Source: JANPPS01 sp964242575 | Lineage (GTDB): Bacteria; Pseudomonadota; Alphaproteobacteria; Acetobacterales; Acetobacteraceae | Assembly: GCA_964242575.1 (NCBI GenBank) | Contig: CAXTCN010000015.1 | Span: 4,235-68,234 of the forward strand | Length of the DNA: 64,000 bases | Reading direction: 5' to 3' | Part shown: positions 22,393 to 30,421 of the stretch, one piece after another | Position numbering within the stretch: position 1 is the first letter of the stretch | Layout of the letters: every line of letters starts with the position of its first letter | Notes under the pieces: model-generated | Seen by the model: the letters and a program-made list of their open reading frames with translations, nothing else | What the model was told of the DNA's origin: nothing | The model's database searches: none | Position numbers and translations under genes: made by a program

Positions 22393-24040
22393 CTGCCAGG
22401 GGCGGACGCCGCGCCGCGACATCGAGCCTGGCTTCCAGCGCCGCGCCGATGCGCAGGATGGTGCCTTCGTCGAACAGGCGCCCGTACAGGCTGATGGCGT
22501 GCGGCACGGTGAAGCGTTCGCCCTCGCCCTTCATGCCCTGGTCCAGCCGCGCCTCGGCCAGCGATAGGCGCTGCCGGGTCGGCGAGGCGCGGAAGCCGCA
22601 GCGCATCACGAGGCAGGGATGGCCGGTGAAGTTGGTGATAACCAGCATCGGCCCGGCCAAACAGGGGCCGATGATGGCGTCCACCCCCTGGAACGCCGCG
22701 TCCATCGCTTGCATGACCATGCGGCGCAGCCGGTCGAGCTGCACGTGGTCCACCGCCGACAGGAAACGCGCCTTGCGGAAGGTGTTCGGCCACGCCCCCG
22801 GCTCCTGCCACGTCAGCCGGTCGTCCTCGTTGTCCAACGTCAGCCGCTCGAACGACGCCGCCGCCTCGGCGAACAGGGTGTTCATCAGCGCGTCATAGGG
22901 CAGGTCCGGCCGGGTCAGCGGCACGAGCGTGAGTCCGAGCGCCCGCGCCTCGTCCAGCATGGCGGCGTCCAGCGGGTCGGCGTCGTCGGCCTGGAAATCA
23001 TCGGGGTAGTAGCCCAGGCGCAACCCGTCCACCGGACCGGCCTGGTAGCCGAACGGCAGGCCGATGCTGCTGGGATCGGCCGCGTCTGCGCCGTTGATCG
23101 CGGCCAGCACCAGCGCCGTGTCCGTGACGCTGCGGCACATCGGCCCGATCTTGTCCAGCGTCCAGCACAGCGGCATGGCGCCGGTGCGCGCCACCCGGCC
23201 AAAGGTCGGCCGCAGCCCGGTCGTGCCGCAGCGCAGGGACGGCGCGACAATCGAACCCAGCGTTTCGGTGCCGAGGCTGAACCCCACCAGCCCCGCCGCG
23301 GTGGCGGAGGCCGAGCCGGCGCTCGACCCGCTGGCGCCCTCGGCCGTGTTCCACGGGTTGCGGGTGACGCCGCCATGCCAGATGTCGCCATACGCCAGCG
23401 CGCCCACCGTGGTCTTGGCGACCAGCACCGCGCCCGCCGCCGCCAGCCGGCGCACCACGGCCGCGTCGCTGTCCGGCACCCGGTCCGCCCACGGCTCCGC
23501 CCCCCAGGCGGTCGTGATGCCACTGGTGTCGAGCAGGTCCTTGGCGCCCCACGGAATGCCGTGCAGCGGCCCGAGGTTGGTGCCGGCGTCCAGCAGCGCG
23601 TCCGCCTGCCGCGCCTGCTGCATGGCGAGGTCCGCGGTGACGGTTGCGATGCACTCCAGGCGCGGCGCGAACCGGGCGATGCGGTCGAGGTACAGGTCAG
23701 CCAGCCGCTCGCAACTGATGGCGCGGGCGGCGACCCAGCCGGCCAACTGCGTCACGGGCGCGAAGGCGATGTCCTCGGCGGTGTCGGGCAGCGGGCCTGG
23801 ATCGTCCGTGGCGGGTTGGAACGGCGCGGTGGGCGGCATCGTCCAGCCCGGCAGGCGCGGGTCGAACCGGGTGGCGGGCGGCAGGCCGTGCGGCAGCGGC
23901 ACCTCGCGTCGCCGGACCGCCAGGTCGATCTGCGCGGACACGTTGTCCAGCATCATGCCGCGTTCCGCCTCGGTGTACTGGACGCCGGCCATGGTCTCGG
24001 CGGCGGCGATGGCGTCGGTGCTCAGCAAGCGTTCAGCCAA
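22379..24040 (-). CDS. Amidase signature family hydrolase
   Basis: The 553-aa protein has the Ser-cisSer-Lys catalytic set: Lys in WGAKDLLDTSG (near 170), the Gly/Ser-rich signature GASGSSAGSASATAAGLVGF (near 240) and the nucleophile serine in GTETLGSI. It hydrolyses amides to acid and ammonia; the substrate is not evident. An N-terminal region of about 90 residues precedes the core, longer than in GatA. It starts with TTG at 24040 with AGGGA upstream. The divergent APC permease may import the same kind of nitrogen compound. It is not GatA, since no gatB or gatC is nearby. Confidence 0.87.
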   Translation of the reverse strand: MAERLLSTDAIAAAETMAGVQYTEAERGMMLDNVSAQIDLAVRRREVPLPHGLPPATRFDPRLPGWTMPPTAPFQPATDDPGPLPDTAEDIAFAPVTQLAGWVAARAISCERLADLYLDRIARFAPRLECIATVTADLAMQQARQADALLDAGTNLGPLHGIPWGAKDLLDTSGITTAWGAEPWADRVPDSDAAVVRRLAAAGAVLVAKTTVGALAYGDIWHGGVTRNPWNTAEGASGSSAGSASATAAGLVGFSLGTETLGSIVAPSLRCGTTGLRPTFGRVARTGAMPLCWTLDKIGPMCRSVTDTALVLAAINGADAADPSSIGLPFGYQAGPVDGLRLGYYPDDFQADDADPLDAAMLDEARALGLTLVPLTRPDLPYDALMNTLFAEAAASFERLTLDNEDDRLTWQEPGAWPNTFRKARFLSAVDHVQLDRLRRMVMQAMDAAFQGVDAIIGPCLAGPMLVITNFTGHPCLVMRCGFRASPTRQRLSLAEARLDQGMKGEGERFTVPHAISLYGRLFDEGTILRIGAALEARLDVAARRPPLAASGP

Positions 24041-24112
24041 CTCGTCCCTCGCTCAATCAACGGGCGTGCCGGGCCATGTTGCAACAAGCTGGCCCGCCGG
24101 CCAATCCCGGTT

Positions 24113-24147
24113 GCATCGAGGTTGCAATAGGCGGCATCGAGGTTGCA
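24113..24147. repeat. 14-base direct repeat in the amidase-permease intergenic region
   Basis: GCATCGAGGTTGCA occurs twice, at 24113-24126 and 24134-24147, with starts 21 bases apart (two helical turns). A third related GTTGCA lies upstream at 24078. The spacing on one face of the helix is what a regulator binding site would show. It lies 33 bases before the permease start codon and 72 bases before the amidase start. Confidence 0.6.
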
Positions 24148-24180
24148 TCGTGGCAGGCCGTTCAACTGAAAGGTCGTCCG

Positions 24181-25644
24181 ATGGCAGCACAAGGCATCAT
24201 GGCGCGGAAGTCCGTCGCCCAGATCATGGACAGCGGCGACGCCGAGGGTCGCCAGCTATCCAAGACGCTGGGGGCGTTCAGCATCACCGCGATGGGCATC
24301 GGCGCGATCATCGGGGCGGGCATCTTCGTGCTGACCGGCACCGCAGCCGCGCAGTATGCCGGGCCGAGCATCATGCTGTCGTTCGTGCTGGCGGCGGTCG
24401 CCTGCGCCTTCGTGGGCCTGTGCTACGCCGAGCTCGCGGCCATGCTGCCGGTGTGCGGCAGCAGCTACACCTACACCTACGCGACCCTGGGCGAGCTGTT
24501 CGCCTGGATCATCGGCTGGGACCTCGTGCTGGAGTACGCGATGGGCGCCGCCACCGTGGCCGTCGGCTGGTCCGGCTATGTCGTGAGCCTGCTGCACAAC
24601 TTCGGCATCGACATCCCGCCGGCGTTCGCGGCCGCGCCGGGCACGGTCATCAAGCTCACGGACGGCAGCACCATCAGCGGGATTATCAACCTGCCGGCCG
24701 CGCTTATCGTCGTGGCTCTCACGGCGCTGCTGGTGCAGGGCACCAAGGAATCGGCGCGGCTCAACAACGTCATGGTCGCGGTCAAGCTTTTCGTCGTGGT
24801 CGCGTTCATCGCGCTCGGCGCAGCCTATGTCAGCACCGCCAACTGGTTCCCGTTCATCCCCGCCAACACCGGCGAGTTCGGGCAATACGGCTGGAGCGGC
24901 ATCCTGCGCGGCTCGGCGGTCGTGTTCTTCGCCTTCATTGGCTTCGACGCTGTCTCCACCGCCGCGCAGGAGGCCCGGCACCCGCAGCGCGACATGCCGC
25001 TCGGCATCCTCGGGTCGCTGGTGGTGTGCACGGTGCTGTACATCGCCGTAGCGGCGGTGCTGACCGGCCTCGTGCCATACACCCAGCTTGACGTGGCCGA
25101 CCCGATCGCCAAGGGCGTGGACGCCATTGGCCTGACATGGTTTTCGGTGCTCATTAAAATCGGCGCGCTGACCGGGCTTACCACCGTCATCTTGGTGCTG
25201 CTGTATGGGCAGAGCCGCATTTTCTACACCATGTCGCACGATGGGCTGCTGCCGAGCCTGTTCTCCCGCATCCACCCGCGCCTGCAGACGCCATACCTCA
25301 GCCAGATGCTCATTGGCGGCATCGTGGCCGTGGTCGCCGCCCTGACGCCCATTGGCATCCTGGGCGAGATGGTCAGCATCGGCACGCTGTTCGCCTTTGT
25401 CCTGGTGTGCGGCTCGGTGATCTATCTACGCCGCACCGACGCCGGGGTGTTCCGCCCGTTCCGCGTCCCGGGCGTGCCGTTGGTGCCCATCCTCGGCATC
25501 CTGTTCTGCCTGCTGCTGATGCTGGCGCTCCCGCTCGTGACCTGGCTGCGGCTGGCGGTCTGGCTGCTGATCGGCCTCGCGATCTATTTCTTTTACGGCC
25601 GGTCGCACTCGGTGCTGCGCCATCCAGCGACGGCGCGGGGTTGA
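24181..25644 (+). CDS. APC-superfamily amino acid permease
   Basis: The 487-aa inner-membrane transporter has about 12 hydrophobic segments and the APC signature in TM1 (GAIIGAGIFVLTGTAAAQYA), with TM2-3 (CAFVGLCYAELAAMLPVCGS) and FIGFDAVSTAAQEARHPQRD between TM6 and TM7. The cationic amino acid transporter branch (YfnA/CAT-like) is the closest by eye. The start is ATG 24181, with AAAGG upstream; a longer frame to 24076 has no ribosome-binding site. It is divergent from the amidase. The substrate is unknown. Confidence 0.92.
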   Translation: MAAQGIMARKSVAQIMDSGDAEGRQLSKTLGAFSITAMGIGAIIGAGIFVLTGTAAAQYAGPSIMLSFVLAAVACAFVGLCYAELAAMLPVCGSSYTYTYATLGELFAWIIGWDLVLEYAMGAATVAVGWSGYVVSLLHNFGIDIPPAFAAAPGTVIKLTDGSTISGIINLPAALIVVALTALLVQGTKESARLNNVMVAVKLFVVVAFIALGAAYVSTANWFPFIPANTGEFGQYGWSGILRGSAVVFFAFIGFDAVSTAAQEARHPQRDMPLGILGSLVVCTVLYIAVAAVLTGLVPYTQLDVADPIAKGVDAIGLTWFSVLIKIGALTGLTTVILVLLYGQSRIFYTMSHDGLLPSLFSRIHPRLQTPYLSQMLIGGIVAVVAALTPIGILGEMVSIGTLFAFVLVCGSVIYLRRTDAGVFRPFRVPGVPLVPILGILFCLLLMLALPLVTWLRLAVWLLIGLAIYFFYGRSHSVLRHPATARG

Positions 25645-25654
25645 CAGCCCCGCG
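25634..25654 (+). terminator. GC-rich hairpin at the end of the permease gene
   Basis: CGCGGGG, seven bases, CCCCGCG forms a 7-bp GC stem that includes the permease stop codon in the loop. No T-run follows, so it is a weak or Rho-assisted terminator candidate. Confidence 0.45.
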
Positions 25655-25678
25655 TGCCTCGACCTCGCCTCATCGCCG

Positions 25679-25753
25679 TCAGAAAACCAGGCTTATCACC
25701 CATGCCACGCCAACCCAGGACGCGAGGGCAAGCGTTCCGGTGATCATCACCAT
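25679..25753 (-). CDS. Possible 24-aa membrane peptide
   Basis: The frame reads MVMITGTLALASWVGVAWVI and four more residues, a single hydrophobic helix with a plausible stop. No good ribosome-binding site is seen, so it may be chance. The rest of the 350-base gap 25645-25994 has lower GC than its surroundings and holds nothing I recognise. Confidence 0.25.
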   Translation of the reverse strand: MVMITGTLALASWVGVAWVISLVF

Positions 25754-25994
25754 TAACCCAGGTGACAGTTGCGGTGAGAGTTCGCGTTTCGCTGTGAATG
25801 AGTTGTGCAAGATTCAGAATCCTCCCTCGCGTCTTTGTGACGATACTGGTGGCGCACTCGGGGCCTTTCCAAGGCTTGAGTCAAGCGTCCTAAACAAACC
25901 CTGACGGCGGGCCGACTTTCTTGACGCGGGAATAGCTGTTCAGAGGCGTCGCTTTTGCGTTGTTCCGCGTGCCGGGTAATTCTACTGATGTCTC

Positions 25995-26831
25995 ATGCAC
26001 GAAGCGGCGGCCAATTTCCAAGTCCTCGACGTGTTCAGCGGCATCGGAGGACTAAGCCTTGGTCTGCACTGGGCGGGTATGCGAACCATTGGCTTCTGTG
26101 AAGCGGACCCGTTCGCCCGCTCCATACTTGCCCGGCACTGGCCGGGAGTGCCCCTCTACACCGATATCCGCTCCCTTACCCTTGCACGGCTGCAAGCGGA
26201 CGGAGTGTGCCGGCCGGACGTGCTGTGCGGCGGGTTCCCGTGCCAGGACACGAGCCTCGCCGGCCAGGGCGTCGGGCTTGCGGGCGCGCGCTCGGGCTTG
26301 TGGGCCGAAATGGCGCGCTTGATCGCCGAGTGCCGACCGCGTTGGGTTCTGGCTGAGAACGTTCCTGGCCTGCGAGGCCGCGGCGCGGACCGGGTGCTCA
26401 AGGACCTGGAAGCTCTCGATTACGCCTGCTGGCCGCTGGTGGTGGGTGCTGCCCATGCCGGCGCGCCCCATCGCCGCGCCCGGGTCTGGCTGGTGGCGCA
26501 ACGGATATCTGCCGACCCCGGTGGCGCGAGACTGGAAATGGGGATCGGCCGCGCAACGCCACCGCCGCCGTGCCTGCCAGTTGAACGACGCGGTGGGTGG
26601 CCGGCTGAGCCCGGCCTACGTCGAGTGGATGATGGGCTTCCCGCCGGGATGGACCGGTGCCGGGTCAAGCGGGTCCGCGCGCTCGGCAACGCCGCCGTCC
26701 CCGCCAACGCCGCCATGATCGGCCGCGCGATCCGCTTGGCCGACCAGGCGCATGGCCCGCCCGGGCTTAAGCCGCCTGGGCCTTCAACCGCTCCCCGAAC
26801 AGCTTCCGCAGCTTGGCCACCTTCGGGTTGA
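25995..26831 (+). pseudogene. C5-cytosine DNA methyltransferase, degraded (out-of-frame target-recognition segment)
   Basis: The 278-aa open frame has C5-methyltransferase motif I (VLDVFSGIGGLSLGL), IV (GGFPCQDTS with the catalytic Cys), VI (AENVPGLRG), VIII (HRRARVWLV) and X (RALGNAAVPANAA). Between about 26490 and 26655 the open frame is Pro/Arg-rich and meaningless. The same DNA read in the +1 frame gives NGYLPTPVARDWKWGS and GGRLSPAYVEWMMGFPPGWT, which is the normal target-recognition/C-terminal sequence of phage-type Dcm enzymes. The frame then returns for motif X. Two compensating indels or deletions are implied. The protein is also shorter than usual (330-400 aa) and its C-terminus runs 65 bases into msrA. 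No restriction gene is nearby. Active methylation is doubtful. Confidence 0.7.
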
Positions 26832-27312
26832 TGACCGCCCGGCAATACCCGGACCAAGGGTTGCGCGCGTAGTAGTCCTGGTGCTCGTCCTCCGCCCGCC
26901 AGAACTGCGTTAGCGGCACGATTTCGGTGACAATGGGCCGGCCCCACACCCCGGCCGCATCGATCTCGGCCATCACCTGCCGCGCCGTCTCGGCTTGCGC
27001 GTCCGAGTGCGTCAGCACGATGGAGCGGTACTGTGGCCCCACGTCCGCGCCCTGCTGGTTCGGCGTGGTCGGGTCGTGCAGCGTGAAGAACACCCGCAGG
27101 ATATCGGCGTAGCTGATGACGTCCGGGTCGAACGTAACCTGCACCACCTCGGCATGCCCGGTGCGCTTGCCGCAGACCTGCTCATAGGTTGGGTTCGGCA
27201 CGGTGCCGCCGGCGTAGCCCGAAACCGAGCCTTGCACGCCGCGCAGGCTGAGGAACACGGGTTCCAGGCACCAGAAACAGCCGCCGCCCAACGTCGCTTG
27301 TTCAGTCGCCAT
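26767..27312 (-). CDS. msrA: Peptide methionine-S-sulfoxide reductase A
   Basis: It reduces methionine-S-sulfoxide in oxidised proteins. The 181-aa length is normal. The active-site motif GGCFWCLEPVF with the catalytic Cys is near residue 13; SGYAGG, HAEVVQVTFDP and EDEHQDYYARNP are also present. The start ATG 27312 has GGAGGG upstream. It is convergent with the degraded methyltransferase, whose frame overlaps its 3' end by 65 bases. Confidence 0.95.
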   Translation of the reverse strand: MATEQATLGGGCFWCLEPVFLSLRGVQGSVSGYAGGTVPNPTYEQVCGKRTGHAEVVQVTFDPDVISYADILRVFFTLHDPTTPNQQGADVGPQYRSIVLTHSDAQAETARQVMAEIDAAGVWGRPIVTEIVPLTQFWRAEDEHQDYYARNPWSGYCRAVINPKVAKLRKLFGERLKAQAA

Positions 27313-27379
27313 GATGAATTCCCTCCGTAAACCGCAGATGGCGACGGCCTGGCGGCTTTTGAAGGTCGGTTGCGTTGGG

Positions 27380-28039
27380 TTAGTTGGGCGCGCCAGAACT
27401 GGGCGCACCGACCTGTTGCAGTGGATGGGCGCGGGCGAACTCCGGCATCGCCATGCAGGCGTCGTGGATGCGCCGCACCCGTTCATAGGGCGCGAGGTCC
27501 ACGCCGAAGCGCTGCGCCCCGGCCACATGGCTCGCGAGGCAGATGTCCGCCAGGCCCGGCACGATGCCGGCGATGAAAGGACCCGGCCCCACCAGCGCCT
27601 CGTATCCCTCCAGCCCCTTGGTGAACCAATGCGCGTTCCAGGCGGTCCGGCGCGGCAGGTCCCAGCCCTGTTCGGTCAGGTACGCCTGCACCCGCGGCAC
27701 CACCAGCGGGTGCGTGTCCGCCGCCGTGAGGGCGCACAACGCGCGCACCCGCGCCCGCGCCGCCGCACCGGCCGGCAGCAGCGGCGGGGCCGGATGCGTT
27801 TCCTCGATCCACTCCAGGATGGCGAGGGACTGCGTCAGCACGGTGTCGGCGGCGTCGTCCTCGCCGGGCAGCACCAGGGCGGGGACGGAGCCCATCGGGT
27901 TGATGGCGCGGTAGTCCGGCTGGTTCTGGTCGCCGCGGTCCAGGTCGATGTTCACGTCCTCGACATCTAGGCCCTTGAGGTTGAGCGCGATGCGGACGCG
28001 GTATGTGGCGAGCGAGCGCCAGTAGCTGTATAGCCTCAA
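27380..28039 (-). CDS. maiA: Maleylacetoacetate isomerase / zeta-class glutathione S-transferase
   Basis: The 219-aa protein has an N-terminal thioredoxin-like GST domain (RLYSYWRSLATYRVRIALNL, with INPMGSVPALV and TQSLAILEWIEE for glutathione binding) and a helical C-terminal domain. Zeta GSTs isomerise maleylacetoacetate to fumarylacetoacetate in tyrosine degradation. The usual SS(S/C)A motif reads RSLA here, so one of the serines that contact glutathione is changed. The start is TTG at 28039, in TTGA overlap with the upstream coiled-coil gene, so it appears to be the last gene of the ABC-permease transcription unit. No hmgA or fahA lies nearby. Confidence 0.85.
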   Translation of the reverse strand: MRLYSYWRSLATYRVRIALNLKGLDVEDVNIDLDRGDQNQPDYRAINPMGSVPALVLPGEDDAADTVLTQSLAILEWIEETHPAPPLLPAGAAARARVRALCALTAADTHPLVVPRVQAYLTEQGWDLPRRTAWNAHWFTKGLEGYEALVGPGPFIAGIVPGLADICLASHVAGAQRFGVDLAPYERVRRIHDACMAMPEFARAHPLQQVGAPSSGAPN

Positions 28040-28338
28040 GACGGCGCTCCCAGTTCGAGGCGCCGCTCAATGCGGCTCACCCGTGCGTCCAACTCCGATA
28101 TCAGGATGCCGTGGCCCATGACGGAGGCATGGTAGCCGGTGATGGCTTGGCGCAGGCTGGCCACGTCGTCGCGAAGGCTGGAGACCTCCGCTTTGTCGGC
28201 TTTCCGCGCCAACTCAAACTTAACCTCCGCCATGTCCCGCTGTAGCGTCGCTACTTGCCCCTGCAGCGTCGTCACTGCCTCGGCGACGCGGCTCAATAGG
28301 CTGTAAACCGCCCCGATATCAACCCCATTTCCGCTCAA
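28036..28338 (-). CDS. Short coiled-coil protein
   Basis: The 100-aa product is mostly a long helix with heptad spacing (SLLSRVAEAVTTLQGQVATL, EVKFELARKADKAEVSSLRD, LDARVSRIERRLEL). It starts at TTG 28338 with AAGGAG about eight bases upstream; this site lies within the last codons of the ABC permease gene, so it is co-transcribed. Its stop overlaps the maiA start. The KAD...L...LR block resembles the coiled-coil gene at 6475. Function unknown. Confidence 0.6.
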   Translation of the reverse strand: MSGNGVDIGAVYSLLSRVAEAVTTLQGQVATLQRDMAEVKFELARKADKAEVSSLRDDVASLRQAITGYHASVMGHGILISELDARVSRIERRLELGAPS

Positions 28339-28343
28339 ACCGC

Positions 28344-29231
28344 CTACTCCTTCACCGCGCCAGTCAACGAGCTCACATAATACTCCACAAAGAACGAGTA
28401 TAGCAGCGCCACCGGGATCGACCCGAACAGCGCCCCCGCCATCAACGCGCCCCACTGGTAGTCGTCGCCCTGCACCAGTTGCGTCAGCACCGCGACCGGC
28501 ACCGTCTTTTTCTCGGACGACTGTATGAACGCCAGCGCGTAAATGAACTCGTTCCACGACAGCGTGAACGCGAAGATGCCCGCGCTGATAAGGCCCGGCA
28601 CAGCCAACGGCAGCGTGATGCGGCGCAGGATTTGCAGCCGCGTTGCGCCATCGATCAGCGCGCACTCCTCCAGCTCATACGGAATGGACTTGAAGTAGCC
28701 GATCAACAGCCAGGTGCAGAACGGGATCAGGAACGTGGGATACGTGAGGATCAGCGCCAACGGGCTGTCGAACAACCCCAGCTTGAACACCATCGTCGCC
28801 AGCGGAATGAACAAGATGCTGGGCGGCACCAAATAAGCCAAGTAAATCCCCAACCCCACCCAGTTGCTGCCGCGGAACCGCAGCCGCTGGATGGCATAGG
28901 CCGCGAGCACGCTGGCGAAGATGCTGATGCAGGTCGCCGCCGCGGCGACGCCCATGGTGGTCATCAGCCATTGCGGGTAGTCCGTATCGAACAGCAGCTT
29001 CTTGACGTTCTGCAACGTCGGCGAGTTCACCCAGAACGGGTTATAGGTCTTGTAGTCATAAAGCTCGTTGTTCGGCTTCAGCGTGGTAATGGTCATCCAA
29101 TAGAACGGAAACAGCAGCACCAGGATGAACAGCATAAGTGGCACGTACAGCGTGACGATACGCCGCGGGATGCTGTCCCACTGGATCGCGCCCTGACGCT
29201 CCTTGACGGTGTTCTGGACAACCTCAGTCAT
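28344..29231 (-). CDS. Sugar ABC transporter permease, MalG-type (CUT1)
   Basis: The 295-aa inner-membrane protein has six predicted membrane spans and the EAA loop that contacts the ATPase (EECALIDGATRLQILRRITL, near 200). N-terminal and LKPNNELY features match the MalG/UgpE family. ATG 29231 overlaps the MalF-like stop by eight bases; a GTG at 29240 is also in frame. The partner permease is directly upstream. The binding protein and ATPase of this CUT1 system are at 32444-34931, beyond an opposite-strand gene. The sugar is unknown. Confidence 0.92.
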   Translation of the reverse strand: MTEVVQNTVKERQGAIQWDSIPRRIVTLYVPLMLFILVLLFPFYWMTITTLKPNNELYDYKTYNPFWVNSPTLQNVKKLLFDTDYPQWLMTTMGVAAAATCISIFASVLAAYAIQRLRFRGSNWVGLGIYLAYLVPPSILFIPLATMVFKLGLFDSPLALILTYPTFLIPFCTWLLIGYFKSIPYELEECALIDGATRLQILRRITLPLAVPGLISAGIFAFTLSWNEFIYALAFIQSSEKKTVPVAVLTQLVQGDDYQWGALMAGALFGSIPVALLYSFFVEYYVSSLTGAVKE

Positions 29232-30228
29232 TGCTTTCACCCTGCTGCCACTTGCGCCGGGCCAGCCCGAAGTAACTGATGAGCGTGGCCGCGACCAGGA
29301 ACGGGATCATCGCCACCGCAATCGCCGCGCCCTCGCCCAGTTGGCCGCCCGGAATGCCGCGCTGGAACGCGAGCGTCGCCATCAGGTGCGTGGAGTTCAC
29401 CGGGCCGCCGCGCGTGATGGCATAGACCAGTTGGAAGTCGGTGAAGGTGAACAGCACCGAGAACGTCAGCACCACGGACAGCACCGGCATCAGCATCGGC
29501 AACGTCACGTTGGTGAAGCGCTGCCACGGCGTCGCGCCGTCAAGCATGGCGGCCTCGTACAACGACGGCGAGATGGTCTGCAACCCGGCCAGCAAGCTGA
29601 TGGCCACGAACGGGATGCCGCGCCAGATGTTGGCCGCAATCAACGACAGCCGCGCGTGCCACGGGCTGCCGAGGAAGTCGATGTTGGTGTCGATCAGCCC
29701 CCAGCTTTTGAACACGTAGGATATGATCGAGAACTGCGGGTCGTAGATCCACCAGAACGCAATGGCGGACAGCACAGTCGGCACGATCCACGGTATCAGC
29801 ACGATGGCGCGGATCAGCGACTTGAACGGGATATTCTGGTTCAGCAGCAACGCAAGCCATAGTCCCAGCCCGAACTTCCCGACTGTCGCCACGCCAGTAT
29901 AGAACAGGGTATTGGTGACGCTCAGCCAAAAAATACGGTCGTTCCATAAGCTCTCGAAGTTCTCCAACCCAACCCAAACGCCGCTTCGCCCGATCCGCGT
30001 GTCGGTGAACGCGAGCCACATGCCGAGGCCCAGCGGATACGTCAGGAACACCAGCAGCAACGCCATCGCCGGGAACAGGCACAGCGCCGCCAGGAAGCCG
30101 CGATGGTCGAACAGCCGGATCAGCCAGGTGTTCTCCGGCGGCGACCAGCGCCATGGGTGCGCCGCCGGGTCCTGTGGCCGGGCGCCCGGGCGCACTATCC
30201 CGGCTGGTATGACCGCTTCCTCGCTCAT
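29224..30228 (-). CDS. Sugar ABC transporter permease, MalF/UgpA-type (CUT1)
   Basis: The 334-aa protein has a cytoplasmic N-terminus of about 45 residues, six membrane spans (first LCLFPAMALLLVFLTYPLGL) and the EAA loop (YEAAMLDGATPWQRFTNVTL, near 250). It forms the heteromeric channel with the MalG-type permease. The start ATG 30228 follows GGGGGAG. The upstream 193 bases separate it from the divergent GGDEF-EAL gene and should contain its promoter. Confidence 0.92.
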   Translation of the reverse strand: MSEEAVIPAGIVRPGARPQDPAAHPWRWSPPENTWLIRLFDHRGFLAALCLFPAMALLLVFLTYPLGLGMWLAFTDTRIGRSGVWVGLENFESLWNDRIFWLSVTNTLFYTGVATVGKFGLGLWLALLLNQNIPFKSLIRAIVLIPWIVPTVLSAIAFWWIYDPQFSIISYVFKSWGLIDTNIDFLGSPWHARLSLIAANIWRGIPFVAISLLAGLQTISPSLYEAAMLDGATPWQRFTNVTLPMLMPVLSVVLTFSVLFTFTDFQLVYAITRGGPVNSTHLMATLAFQRGIPGGQLGEGAAIAVAMIPFLVAATLISYFGLARRKWQQGESND

Positions 30229-30421
30229 GGCTCCCCCGGGGCGCTGCTTTCCAGCAGTATGCGCGCCCGCGCCGTCCAGGGCTAGCGCGCTCGCATCTTG
30301 CTCCAGGCTCGCAAATCCCGCGCTTTGTGTCCGCACAACGCGCAATTGGTCGCTCTGTTAATAACTCGGAAGGCTTTTGCCCATAAAGTCCCGCAAGAAT
30401 GTCTTGTGAGGACCCCGTCTT

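Noticed and set aside
24076..24180. N-terminal extension of the APC permease from ATG 24076
   Set aside because: The extension lacks a ribosome-binding site, runs through the direct-repeat region and precedes the normal family N-terminus.
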